Source: Candidatus Alkanophagales archaeon
Lineage (GTDB): Archaea > Halobacteriota > Syntropharchaeia > Alkanophagales > B39-G2
DNA length: 19,420 nucleotides
Direction: 5' to 3'
NCBI GenBank assembly: GCA_003661185.1
Contig: QMVQ01000004.1
Location: 1 to 19,420 of the forward strand
Made by a program: the position numbers and the translations under genes. The notes under the pieces are model-generated. The model searched no databases. It had not been told where the DNA came from and saw only the letters and a list, made by a program, of their open reading frames with translations. Positions 8,598 to 16,918 of this stretch are shown here, piece by piece. How positions within the stretch are numbered: position 1 is the stretch's first letter; each line of letters begins with the position of its first letter.

Positions 8598-8602
8598 ATA
8601 AG
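8594..8602 (+). promoter_or_regulatory. Box A of the lipoprotein/radical SAM pair
   Basis: TTAAATAAG is centred 27 bases before the ATG at 8625 and overlaps the TPR stop codon. The spacing predicts a leaderless mRNA beginning at the ATG; no ribosome binding site is seen there, which agrees. Confidence 0.5.
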
Positions 8603-8624
8603 ACGTGCTTTCCTTCAATAAATC

Positions 8625-9611
8625 ATGCTTTACAAAAAGGTATTGCTCGTCATCTGTGTGCTCTCGCTGCTGCTCGCTGCCGGCTGCATCGATAACGTTG
8701 AGCAGGAGGTTTCTTTCCCCACAGGGACGCCTGTGCCAACACCGACGCCCGTAGAAGCGCCGTCGCCGCAGCCGGCTGCGCTGACCGTCGTCGATGACTT
8801 CGGCAGGGTTGCTACTATCCACGGGAGCAACCGAATTGTCTCGCTGGCGCCCTCGAACACCGAAATCCTGTTTGCGCTCGGTGTGGGCGACAGGGTTGTG
8901 GGTGTGACTGAATACTGCAACTTCCCGAAAGAAGCGGCGGAGCGAGAAAAAGTCGGCGGCGTCGCCACTGTTGACGTTGAAAAGGTGGTGGCGTTGCGTC
9001 CCGACGTCGTCTTCGGATGCGAACTTAATGGCAAAGAGACCTTCGACCTCCTTGAATCCCTAGGCGTGAGCGTCGTTGGCATAAACCCGCAGAACGTCAG
9101 CCACATCCTCGAAGACATTCTGCTCATCGGGAACATCGTGGGCGCTGAGGAGAACGCTTCCACCCTCGTCGCTGAAATGCAGGCGAGGATTGAAGCTGTC
9201 AAGAGCGAGGTGGAAGGGGCGCCGAAACCGAGAGTGGCGCACGTCTGCTGGCACGACCCGTTATGGGTTGCGGGCGCCGGAACCTTCCAGCACGAACTCA
9301 TAGAGCTGGCGGGCGGTGAGAATGTGTTCTCAGATTTTGAAGACTGGAAGTCCGTGAGTCTTGAGGAGTTTATACGGAGGAATCCCGAAGTGATTATTGT
9401 TTCTGTGGGGCACGGCGTCGAAGGCTGGGCACCTTACGAGTTCATCACCAGCGATGAACGCCTTAAAGCCGTGGACGCCGTCCGCAACGGCAGAGTTTAT
9501 CCGATTGATGCGGACATCATCGCACGAGCGGGTCCGAGAATAGTGGATGCTCTTGAAGAATTGGCAAAAGATATACATCCTGAACTGTTTGGAGAAGAGG
9601 CGGCGGCGTGA
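8625..9611 (+). CDS. BtuF-like ABC transporter substrate-binding lipoprotein
   Basis: 328 residues. The N-terminus is a lipoprotein signal with lipobox LAAGC (Cys21), followed by a Pro/Thr-rich tether to about residue 50. The rest is a periplasmic-binding domain of the helical-backbone type used for cobalamin, haem and ferric siderophores. It begins DDFGRVATI and contains RIVSLAPSNTEILFALG and VGVTEYCNFP, hallmarks of the BtuF/FepB group, then a second lobe after a linking helix. It should sit on the outer face of the membrane and deliver ligand to a permease/ATPase, but no btuC or btuD gene lies in this window. Its stop overlaps the start of the radical SAM gene. Ligand cannot be read from sequence; cobalamin is favoured over iron chelates only by family resemblance and the DUF4430-like neighbour. 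Confidence 0.87.
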   Translation: MLYKKVLLVICVLSLLLAAGCIDNVEQEVSFPTGTPVPTPTPVEAPSPQPAALTVVDDFGRVATIHGSNRIVSLAPSNTEILFALGVGDRVVGVTEYCNFPKEAAEREKVGGVATVDVEKVVALRPDVVFGCELNGKETFDLLESLGVSVVGINPQNVSHILEDILLIGNIVGAEENASTLVAEMQARIEAVKSEVEGAPKPRVAHVCWHDPLWVAGAGTFQHELIELAGGENVFSDFEDWKSVSLEEFIRRNPEVIIVSVGHGVEGWAPYEFITSDERLKAVDAVRNGRVYPIDADIIARAGPRIVDALEELAKDIHPELFGEEAAA

Positions 9612-10426
9612 GGCAGCGCAAGGGGGTGGGCGAGCTAATGGAAGCAAGTGGACGGACGAGTGTGAACGAGCGGACGAAAATATACCACGTCGTGCTTTTC
9701 GACTACGGTAGTTCGCTCTATGTTTTCTTCAAGGGCTGCAACTTCGCATGTCGGGGTTGCATCCTGAAGAGCACGCCTTGGGACTGCCATATTCCAAAGG
9801 AGGATGTTCGTCGCCTCTCGTCGTTGGACATCGAGCTATTGAGGACGCTAACGCTTTCAGAGCTTGAGCGCATCGTCGTCGCCACGAGCGTAAAAAGTGC
9901 GGTGCTCGGCGGCGGCGAGCCTACTGTTGACCCCTCACTCCCGAGAGTTATTGAGCTTTTTAAAGACTACGGCGTCCACACCGTGCTCCTCACGAACGGG
10001 CACGCTCTCGACGAAAAATTGACGACGAGACTCGAAGCGGCGGGACTCAACGAGGTCTGCGTCAGCATCAAGGCTGTCACCGAAGAAATCCACGAACGCT
10101 ACACCGGGAAGTCCAACAGAAAAGTTTTGAGGAACTTCAAGTTTTTACGACGGAGCAAGATGGAACTGAGGGCGGAGACCGTGCTGATACCGGGGCTTGT
10201 TGAAAGGGGTGAAGTTGAGAAAATAGCGGCGTTCATTGCGAGCATTGATAAAAGCATACCGCTGAGGATTGATGGCTACACCGCAATCCCGCATGCGGAG
10301 TGGCGGAGCGCAACGCCCTCCGAAGTGCTTGACGCCGTGAAGTCGGCGAAAAAGCATCTTAAAAACGTCTCGTGCCTGCATTGCGAAGTTCCCATCAAGG
10401 GTAACGTCGTCTGCGTGTATCCTTAA
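9608..10426 (+). CDS. Radical SAM enzyme of the pyruvate-formate-lyase-activase type
   Basis: 272 residues. Cys44, Cys48 and Cys51 form the CX3CX2C motif (CNFACRGC) that binds the 4Fe-4S cluster. GGGEP at 101-105 is the SAM-contacting motif, followed by LLTNGHALDE and VSIKA strands of the partial TIM barrel. The size and compact core resemble PflA-like activases and related small radical SAM proteins; the substrate is unknown. Two further cysteines (256 and 259) lie near the C-terminus and might bind metal or substrate. The GTG at 9608 overlaps the lipoprotein stop by four bases (GTGA), indicating one transcript. An ATG at 9638 with GGGTG nine bases upstream is an equally reasonable start and would remove ten residues. 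Confidence 0.83.
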   Translation: MRQRKGVGELMEASGRTSVNERTKIYHVVLFDYGSSLYVFFKGCNFACRGCILKSTPWDCHIPKEDVRRLSSLDIELLRTLTLSELERIVVATSVKSAVLGGGEPTVDPSLPRVIELFKDYGVHTVLLTNGHALDEKLTTRLEAAGLNEVCVSIKAVTEEIHERYTGKSNRKVLRNFKFLRRSKMELRAETVLIPGLVERGEVEKIAAFIASIDKSIPLRIDGYTAIPHAEWRSATPSEVLDAVKSAKKHLKNVSCLHCEVPIKGNVVCVYP

Positions 10427-10503
10427 GCCGCCTCGCCGCCTCAAATGCCGCACCGTAGTGAGATAGGCAAGATAAGGAAATTACTTCCGATCCTTCGGTA
10501 GAA

Positions 10504-10548
10504 CTACCCATCTATTATCTCGCCGCCTTCCCTCACGATTATTTTCAT
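10504..10548 (-). other. Gene-start-like mini ORF, probably a gene remnant
   Basis: Between the radical SAM gene and the methyltransferase, the minus strand has ATTTTAAAAG (box A-like, 10563-10572) about 20 bases before an ATG at 10548. That ATG opens a 14-residue frame, MKIIVREGGEIIDG, then TAG. The overlapping minus frame stays open from inside the methyltransferase 3' end to a TAA at 10481 and reads VVLPKDRK at its end, but has no start codon. A single shift would join the two into a plausible short peptide. I take it as a possible frameshifted remnant or chance; nothing else is seen in 10427-10650. Confidence 0.25.
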
Positions 10549-10650
10549 CAAGCGACTTTACAGCTTTTAAAATTAATTCATGTCGGTACCGCCCTTCGGC
10601 GTGAGTTCCGGCGTTAGCGGCGATGCCGGCGTGGACGTGTTCGCCCTTGG

Positions 10651-11742
10651 TTACGAATACATGAGAACCTTCGCCGGCAAGTCGCCAAAGAGCACGCTTA
10701 TTTCCTTCTCAGGCTCCCCCATATATTTCACGAGCGTCGAAGGTCGGGCGGTAATGATCACGGCGCTCCGCCAAGTGTCGTGCCGTCGCAGATTTGCGGC
10801 GATGCGTTCGTAGAATTTCTCGACCTTGCGGGGGCTACCCATTCTGATGCCGTAGGGCGGGTTTGCGACGACGATGTCGTAGTTCAGCAGGAGCTCGCAA
10901 GCGTCCGCTTTGAAAAACGTGACGCTCACGCCTGCGAGCCTTGCGTTCTCTTCTGCGCCCTTGAGATAGCGTCCGTTGATGTCACTGCCGAAAACTCGTA
11001 GCTCTCGCCTCATAGGCTCGTATTTACGGCGAAACTCCAGAAAGGGCTCGCTGTCGAAGAGCGGCATGCTGTAAAGCTTTACTTCCTTAGTGTTCGGGAT
11101 GCCGCACGCATATCTTGCGGCTTCGATCGGGATCGTCCCGGAGCCGCAGACAGGGTCTATCAAACTCTCGTCGAACCGCCAACCCGAAAGCCTCACGAGC
11201 GAATACGCAATCGTCGGCTTCAGCGACGCAGGGTGCTTGAAGCTGCGGTAGCCACGCCTCGCAAGACTCTCTTCGCCCGTCGTGTCGATACCTACCCAAA
11301 AACTGTCGTCTCTGACCTCCACACGCACGATGACGTCCGGCTTTTCAAGATTTACCTTTAAACGCTTCCCAGTTGCCTCCATGTAAGAATCAATGACCGC
11401 CTGCCCGACGGTGGCGGCGACGTCCACCGACGTGAAATCATGCTTGCCGCAACGTTTCGCCCGCACCGCAAAACTTTGCTCCGCCATTATGCATCTGGAG
11501 AAGTCCACCCCTTTCACCTTCCTGTAAACGTCCTCCAGCCCTGCGAAATTGTCTTCAAGGAGGAGCATGATGACCCTATGGAGCGAGCGCCCCAAGAAAT
11601 TCAGCTTGAAAAGGTCAAACTGGCTGCACTCAAACCTCACAAGCCCCAAGTGGGCCTTCTCAGCGCTTTTGCCGGTAAGTTCTTTGATTTCCCTTATCGC
11701 AATTTCTTCTAAGCCTTGCGTGGTCGTCGCCGCTCCTTCCAT
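10651..11742 (-). CDS. THUMP-domain tRNA guanine-N2 methyltransferase (Trm14-like)
   Basis: 363 residues. An N-terminal ferredoxin-like and THUMP RNA-binding region (about 1-155, starting ATTTQGLEEIAIREI) is followed by a Rossmann-fold SAM methyltransferase. Motif I is DPVCGSGTIPIEAA (196-209), an acidic SAM contact follows at FGSDI, and the catalytic NPPY tetrapeptide is at 294-297. This order is that of COG0116 proteins; in archaea the best match in architecture is Trm14, which makes m2G at position 6 of tRNA, while m2G10 enzymes (Trm11 type) are close alternatives. The protein acts in the cytoplasm. It is divergent from the DUF2341 gene across a 91-base spacer, and its start is the first ATG, with GGAG directly before it, so translation may be leaderless. 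Domain assignment is firm; the modified position is not. Confidence 0.88.
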   Translation of the reverse strand: MEGAATTTQGLEEIAIREIKELTGKSAEKAHLGLVRFECSQFDLFKLNFLGRSLHRVIMLLLEDNFAGLEDVYRKVKGVDFSRCIMAEQSFAVRAKRCGKHDFTSVDVAATVGQAVIDSYMEATGKRLKVNLEKPDVIVRVEVRDDSFWVGIDTTGEESLARRGYRSFKHPASLKPTIAYSLVRLSGWRFDESLIDPVCGSGTIPIEAARYACGIPNTKEVKLYSMPLFDSEPFLEFRRKYEPMRRELRVFGSDINGRYLKGAEENARLAGVSVTFFKADACELLLNYDIVVANPPYGIRMGSPRKVEKFYERIAANLRRHDTWRSAVIITARPSTLVKYMGEPEKEISVLFGDLPAKVLMYS

Positions 11743-11795
11743 CTCCGTATCTTAGAGGATTAACGCAAGGGCATACTTTGCTGTTGGGCTGTAAG

Positions 11796-11805
11796 TTTTA
11801 AATAG
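11796..11805 (+). promoter_or_regulatory. Box A of the DUF2341 surface-protein gene
   Basis: TTTTAAATAG is centred about 33 bases before the ATG at 11834, predicting an mRNA with a leader of only a few bases. It lies in the divergent spacer shared with the methyltransferase gene. Confidence 0.5.
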
Positions 11806-11833
11806 TAGTAAATCTGACTGTTTGTCGGTACAT

Positions 11834-13348
11834 ATGCGATTTGGAGTTTCAATATGTATTGCATTGAGCTTTTTGTGCATTCTAAGTGGTGCTGTTCACG
11901 CTTTAAGCCTTTCCAATTCAGGCGGCGGCGACTGGAAATACTACAAGATAATCACGATAAAGGAGTGTTCTGGCGAGACGCTTACTGACTTTCAAATGCC
12001 TGTAATTCTTGACGTTTCAAATTTTGGATTTTCTAAAGCCAACGTTGATGGCTCTGACATCCGCTTTACGGATGAAGATGGAAATGAACTGCCATATTGG
12101 ATAGAAGAGTGGGATTTCGGGCGTTATGCCAAGATTTGGGTGAGGGTCCCTCGCATACCCGCAAACGGCGAGGCGAGAATCAAAATTTATTATGGAAACC
12201 CCGCAGCGAGCGGCGTCAGTAACGGCGACGCTACGTTCGAATTTTTTGATGATTTTGAAGGGACGAATCTGGATACGAGCAAGTGGGACGTAGGCGGCTC
12301 CGGAACCGGGAGAGTCTCGGTCGAGAAGGGCAGCTTGAAACTATACATCATGGACCGCTCGCAGCACGACGACGCCCCGGTGTTCCTCACATCGAAAAAC
12401 AGGCTGAGCTCGGGAATTTTAAAGATTAGGGCGAGAGGGAAGGTAGCTGGTGGCACTTCTCAGGGCTCCTGCCTGCTTATGCTCCTGACCTCGGACAAGT
12501 CGTTAAGAAGATTAAGCGACTGGCCCGGAGATTACCAACCGTGCTACGACGCCGGAGCAAAATTGGATTCTGACGGCGAATATAGCGTCCTGTGGACGGA
12601 CAAAGATGCAGACGCCGAGCAGGAGTTGCGCGTAGCAAGCATTAAGAAAGACGCATGGAGCACAATAGAATTTTCATTAGACCTGCGCACTAACACTCTC
12701 CGGTCTGAAGACCCACACAGCACCCTTTCTTTAACAATTACGGATGATTTGGCAGACAAACTGAAGCAGCCGTATGTATTCCTCGGCATCGCCAGAAGCG
12801 GGACAGGAAGCTTTGACGCTTTCATAGATTTCGTCCTCGCTCGTAAGTATACCGAGCTTGAGCCCGAGATAACAATTTCACCAGAATATTTTGCGGAAAA
12901 GGCGCCTGAGCTGAGATTAAACTTCGAATTCGGCAGGACGAGGCTGAAATTAGGGGAGACGACGCTTGTTGAGCTAAGCGTCGAGAACATGGGCAGCGTT
13001 GCCGCCCACGATGTGCGAGTGACTGTTACAACGGCGCCGGGGCTGAAGGTCGTTGACGGCAGCGAGTTTTCGATTTCGAGATTGGATGCCGGGGAGGGGA
13101 GGAAGTTCGAACTGGAGGTAGCGGCGGAAAGCGTAGGCTTTTCCGAGGTCGGCGCACGAGCCGCCTATAAAGACGCCATGGGGAACGAATACTCACAAGA
13201 AGTAGAGAAACAAGTCGAGATTTACGAGGAAGTCGAAGAGGAAAAAGAGGTGAGCGAAGAAGTCCCGGGTTTCAAGCTCCTGTCTGTTATGGCAGCGGCG
13301 CTCATTGCTTTCTTAATTAGAAGATTGCAGCAATCGGCACGGCGTTGA
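11834..13348 (+). CDS. DUF2341 surface protein with PGF-CTERM tail
   Basis: 504 residues from the ATG at 11834; a TTG four codons earlier is less likely because the ATG begins a clean signal peptide (1-23). Residues 33-135 form a DUF2341 domain (WKYYKIITI, MPVILDVSNFGF, ARIKIYYGNP). Residues 138-345 look like a concanavalin/laminin-G-type beta-sandwich that starts FFDDFEGTNLDTSKW. Residues 360-460 form a CARDB/NEW3-type beta domain (VELSVENMGSVAAHDVRV). A Glu-rich spacer leads to VPGF (477-480), a hydrophobic helix and RR, which is the PGF-CTERM sorting signal removed by archaeosortase in other archaea. The mature protein is therefore probably surface-attached through a lipid. No archaeosortase is in the window. 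Its stop codon abuts that of ileS on the other strand. Binding of polysaccharide or another ligand is possible but not shown. Confidence 0.86.
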   Translation: MRFGVSICIALSFLCILSGAVHALSLSNSGGGDWKYYKIITIKECSGETLTDFQMPVILDVSNFGFSKANVDGSDIRFTDEDGNELPYWIEEWDFGRYAKIWVRVPRIPANGEARIKIYYGNPAASGVSNGDATFEFFDDFEGTNLDTSKWDVGGSGTGRVSVEKGSLKLYIMDRSQHDDAPVFLTSKNRLSSGILKIRARGKVAGGTSQGSCLLMLLTSDKSLRRLSDWPGDYQPCYDAGAKLDSDGEYSVLWTDKDADAEQELRVASIKKDAWSTIEFSLDLRTNTLRSEDPHSTLSLTITDDLADKLKQPYVFLGIARSGTGSFDAFIDFVLARKYTELEPEITISPEYFAEKAPELRLNFEFGRTRLKLGETTLVELSVENMGSVAAHDVRVTVTTAPGLKVVDGSEFSISRLDAGEGRKFELEVAAESVGFSEVGARAAYKDAMGNEYSQEVEKQVEIYEEVEEEKEVSEEVPGFKLLSVMAAALIAFLIRRLQQSARR

Positions 13349-16300
13349 TCAACCCTGGGGGCTGATCAGGATGCCCAGATGAACGGCTTTGCCATCAACG
13401 TCCCAAGTCTTCTCGTAAGCCCGTAGCTCGGCGGGGGGGCGTCCCTCCACGAGGCTCGTCGCCAGCGTTTCCTCTTTGACATAGTCTTCGTACTTCCGTA
13501 TTGCCTTTTTGATGTCATCGGCGCCTTCGTAGAAGACTCTGATGTTGGCGGTGTATTCGAGGTCGAGCTCCTTCCGCATCTCCTGAATTCGGCGAACGAC
13601 GTCCCGCACCAGCCCTTCCTCTCGAAGTTCCTGCGTAAGCTCAGTATTTATGAATATGGCGACGCCGAGCGCCTCGCCTTTTGCGAAGTTTTGACGTTCG
13701 GCAAGCTCGACGGTGACGTCCTCCGGCGTAATCCTCACGAGAGGCTCGCCGTCGCCAACCTCAAGCATGAAGAAGCCTTGTTTTTCGAGGGCGGAAGCCA
13801 CCTCGCCGGCGTCGACACGCTGCAAAGCTTCGACGACGGTAGGCGTCCTCGCCTTGTATTTCGGTCCGAGCACCGCATATTTCGGCTTCACGACGTGCGT
13901 CACGAACTCTGAGGCGCTGCCGAACCTTATTTTCTTGACATTAAGCTCGTCTTGGAGTATTGGCAGCAGCTTTTTTATCTTTGACGCAGTTACCTCGTCG
14001 CAGACGACTATAGCTTCGCTCAGCGGCTGCCGTATCTTTATGCCTACGTTTGCCCTCGCAAATCTCCCCGCCTCCGCAAGCTTTGAAACCAAAAGCATGC
14101 GCTCTTCAAGCTCCGCGTCAATAAGCTTCTCGTCAGCCTCTGGGTAGTCGCAGAGGTGCACGCTCTCCTCAGCATCTTCGTAAATGCTCCTCACAAGGTT
14201 TTGGTAAATTTCTTCGGTGACGAACGGGACAAAGGGTGCGAGTAGCTTACAAAGCGTCACGAGCGTCTCGTAAAGCGTGAGATAGGCGCAGTCCTTGTCG
14301 TTGCTTGCTTCCGGCACCCAGAAGCGGCGCCGTGAGCGCCGCACATACCAATTGCTCAGCTCTTCAACCACAAACTCCTCAATCTTCCTCGCTGCTAAAT
14401 GAAGCTCGTATTCGTCTAAATGCCTCCGCACGTCCTTAATCAGGGAGTTCAACCGTGAGAGCAGCCAACGGTCGAGCAAACTTCTTTCCTTTGTCCGAAT
14501 GTTTTTAGCCCTCGGGTCGAAGTCGTCAATGTTTGCGTAAGTTACAAAAAAGAAGTAAACGTTCCAAAGCGTGCTCAGGAACTTCCGCATCTTCTCAAGG
14601 ACCGCCTGCTCGTAGAAGCGTTTGTCGTCCTCAGGCGGGCTGATGACATAAAAATACCAGCGGAAAGCATCCGCCCCCTCCCTGTTGAAAATTAGATTCG
14701 GGTCGATGACGTTGCCGAGCCGCTTGCTCATCTTGCGTCCGTGCTCGTCGAGGATGTGCCCGAGGGAGAGCACACTTAGATACGGCGTTTCGCCAAAGAC
14801 CGCAGTCGAAACTGCGAGCAGCGAGTAGAACCAGCCCCGTGTCTGGTCGATGGCTTCGGTGATGAACGTCGCCGGGAAGTTCTCCTCGAACTCTTCGTAG
14901 CCCTCGAATGGGTAGTGCCACTGCGCGAAGGGCGCTGCGCCGGAATCGTACCAGCAGTCTATGACATCGGGCACCCTGCGGGCGTCTCCGCCACACCGCT
15001 CGCACGTCAGCACAAGCTCGTCAACGTAAGGACGGTGCAAGTCCAAGCTCTCCTCGGTCGGAAAGACCTTGAAGAAATTCTTAGCTTTCCGCTTCAGCTC
15101 TTCGACGCCTCCTATAAAGTTCGCATCGCCACAGCGCTCGCAGACCCAAATTGGAAGCGGCGTCCCCCAATAGCGCTCTCTGCTCAACGCCCAGTCCACC
15201 ACGTTCTCAAGGAAGTTCCCAAAGCGTCCGTGCTTTAGATGCGCAGGATACCAGCGCACTTCCTCGTTGTTCGCCAACAATTCGTCCCGCAGCTCGCTCA
15301 TCTTGATGAACCACGTCTCTCTGGCGTAGTAGAGGAGTGGTGAGTCGCAACGCCAGCAGAACGGATATTTGTGCACGTAAGTTTCTCGCTTGTAGAGTTT
15401 TTCATTCTTCTCCAGCATTTCGATGATTTTCGGGTCGGCGTCCTTCACGAAGAGCCCGGCGAGCAGCGAAACCTCGTTGGTGAAGCGTCCGCTGCTGTCC
15501 ACGGGCTGCGTGAAGCCGAGCTCATGCTCTTTGCAAACTTCGTAGTCGTCTTCGCCGAACGCCGGCGCAATGTGAACGACGCCCGTGCCCTCCTCAAGCG
15601 TAACGAACGTCGCGCACACGATTTTGTGAGCGTCGCCTTTAATCTTGGCATAGGGGAACAATGGCTCGTAACGCAAGCCCTCAAGCTCGTAGCCTCTGAA
15701 CCTGCCCAAAACCTCGTATTCGTCGTCGAGAACGTGCAGGCGTGCCTCCGCAAGGATGAGGCGTTTCCCGGCGTGCCGCCCGCTCTTCAATTCAACTTTT
15801 ACATATTCGTAGTCAGGATGCACCGCCAACGCCACGTTCGAGAGCAGAGTCCATGGCGTCGTCGTCCACGCCAGCACGTATGTGCTCTCAACATCCCCTA
15901 TGTCCAAGGCGCCTTCAACGCTCTTTAAAGAGAACATTACGAAAATGGATGGGTCTTTCACATCTTTGTAGCCTTGAGCGACCTCGTGGCTGCTCAGCGG
16001 CGTCTCGCACCTCGGACAGAACGGCACGACCTTGTGCCCCTTGTAGAACAAGCCCTTTCTCCAAATCTCCTTCAACGACCACCAAACCGATTCGATATAA
16101 TAATTTTCAAACGTGATGTAGGGGTTCTCCATATCAATCCAGAAGCCTACACGCCTCGTAGCCTCGACCCACTCCCGCTCGTATCTAAAAACAGACTCCT
16201 TGCAGAGCTTGTTAAACTTCTCGATGCCGAACGCTTCGATTTCGGGCTTATTGCTGATGCCCAGTTCCTTTTCGACCTCTATCTCCACAGGAAGCCCGTG

Positions 16301-16567
16301 CGTGTCCCACCCCGCCTTCCTCGGCACGTAATAGCCGCACATCGTCTTATAGCGTAGCACTAAATCCTTAACGGCTCTCGTCATGATGTGTCCGGGGTGT
16401 GGCGCCCCGTTCGCGGTCGGCGGACCTTCGACGAACACAAAACGCTCACGACCCCTACGACGCTCCACGCTCCGCTCAAAAATCCCCCGCTCGTCCCAGA
16501 ACGCCAGCACCCGCTCCTCAAGCCTCGGAAACTCGGGTTTTAACGATACTTCCTTGAAACGCCCCAT
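13349..16567 (-). CDS. ileS: Isoleucyl-tRNA synthetase
   Basis: 1,072 residues, the usual size for archaeal IleRS. It charges tRNA-Ile in the cytoplasm. The class I signature HPGH is at 57-60 after EGPPTANGAP, and KMSKR is at 612-616. The CP1 editing domain occupies about 190-405 (TTTPWTLLSNVALAV, GTGVVHIAPAFGEDDY). Zinc-binding pairs CPRC, CWRC, CERC and CERC occur at 184, 404, 476 and 522. The anticodon-binding helical domain follows from about 690 (WLLSRLNSLI, LSNWYVRRSRRRFW), with the archaeal/eukaryotic-type C-terminal extension. The WxxxTTP and GWDTHGLP motifs support Ile over Val or Leu specificity together with overall length. The start ATG follows a purine-rich GGGAGG...GGGGGTAGG leader. 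The gene is complete with no frameshift. It is single, facing away from the subtilase. Confidence 0.97.
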   Translation of the reverse strand: MGRFKEVSLKPEFPRLEERVLAFWDERGIFERSVERRRGRERFVFVEGPPTANGAPHPGHIMTRAVKDLVLRYKTMCGYYVPRKAGWDTHGLPVEIEVEKELGISNKPEIEAFGIEKFNKLCKESVFRYEREWVEATRRVGFWIDMENPYITFENYYIESVWWSLKEIWRKGLFYKGHKVVPFCPRCETPLSSHEVAQGYKDVKDPSIFVMFSLKSVEGALDIGDVESTYVLAWTTTPWTLLSNVALAVHPDYEYVKVELKSGRHAGKRLILAEARLHVLDDEYEVLGRFRGYELEGLRYEPLFPYAKIKGDAHKIVCATFVTLEEGTGVVHIAPAFGEDDYEVCKEHELGFTQPVDSSGRFTNEVSLLAGLFVKDADPKIIEMLEKNEKLYKRETYVHKYPFCWRCDSPLLYYARETWFIKMSELRDELLANNEEVRWYPAHLKHGRFGNFLENVVDWALSRERYWGTPLPIWVCERCGDANFIGGVEELKRKAKNFFKVFPTEESLDLHRPYVDELVLTCERCGGDARRVPDVIDCWYDSGAAPFAQWHYPFEGYEEFEENFPATFITEAIDQTRGWFYSLLAVSTAVFGETPYLSVLSLGHILDEHGRKMSKRLGNVIDPNLIFNREGADAFRWYFYVISPPEDDKRFYEQAVLEKMRKFLSTLWNVYFFFVTYANIDDFDPRAKNIRTKERSLLDRWLLSRLNSLIKDVRRHLDEYELHLAARKIEEFVVEELSNWYVRRSRRRFWVPEASNDKDCAYLTLYETLVTLCKLLAPFVPFVTEEIYQNLVRSIYEDAEESVHLCDYPEADEKLIDAELEERMLLVSKLAEAGRFARANVGIKIRQPLSEAIVVCDEVTASKIKKLLPILQDELNVKKIRFGSASEFVTHVVKPKYAVLGPKYKARTPTVVEALQRVDAGEVASALEKQGFFMLEVGDGEPLVRITPEDVTVELAERQNFAKGEALGVAIFINTELTQELREEGLVRDVVRRIQEMRKELDLEYTANIRVFYEGADDIKKAIRKYEDYVKEETLATSLVEGRPPAELRAYEKTWDVDGKAVHLGILISPQG

Positions 16568-16599
16568 CCTACCCCCAATCCTCCCTTTAAGCGTTAACC

Positions 16600-16608
16600 T
16601 TAAAAAGT
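16600..16608 (-). promoter_or_regulatory. Candidate box A of ileS
   Basis: On the minus strand ACTTTTTAA lies about 37 bases before the ileS ATG, predicting a leader of about ten bases that includes a G-rich ribosome binding region. Moderate match only. Confidence 0.35.
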
Positions 16609-16759
16609 TTCTGGCATGCTTGCTGTGAAGCCGCTTGTTTAAAGCGTTCTGCCCTCACTGGTTCCTCGCCAATGCGTGCTCGGAAGCTTTAAGCGAGAAG
16701 TTTTCTATGCTGTTCATTAGGGAAGCGCCATGAGCACGACGGGGATGCACCGTTGCATT

Positions 16760-16783
16760 ATGTGGTGAGCCCAAGCATCACAT
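16760..16783. repeat. 8-bp hairpin beside the gene fragment
   Basis: ATGTGGTG, an eight-base loop and CATCACAT pair over eight positions with one G-T. It overlaps the stop codon of the minus-strand fragment. A smaller ATGCA/TGCAT hairpin lies just left of it. Function unknown; it may be part of a decayed element or of the fragment's 3' end. Confidence 0.4.
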
Positions 16784-16918
16784 CACCTCCAGCTTTATCT
16801 TGTAAATCCAGAGCGTGACGTTTTCGTAACTTGCGTTGTAGGGCTCGAAAAGGAGGCGTTCCCACTTTAAAGAGATGCCTGGCGCCGCTATAGGGGCATT
16901 TAGCACGTTACGACCGCC
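16778..16918 (-). pseudogene. Fragment of a surface-protein gene (C-terminal 46 codons)
   Basis: The minus strand is open from 16918 to a TGA at 16778 and reads like real protein: APGISLKWERLLF, then NASYENVTLWIYKIKLEV before the stop. It has two N-glycosylation sequons and the beta-strand rhythm of the exported proteins here. An in-frame TGA directly precedes it, and the only possible start is a GTG at 16906, without a ribosome binding site. I read it as the leftover end of a secreted-protein gene. The parent family is not recognised. Confidence 0.4.

Noticed and set aside
10580..10813. 77-codon plus frame overlapping the methyltransferase 3' end
   Set aside because: It lies mostly antisense to a well-supported gene and has no recognisable features.
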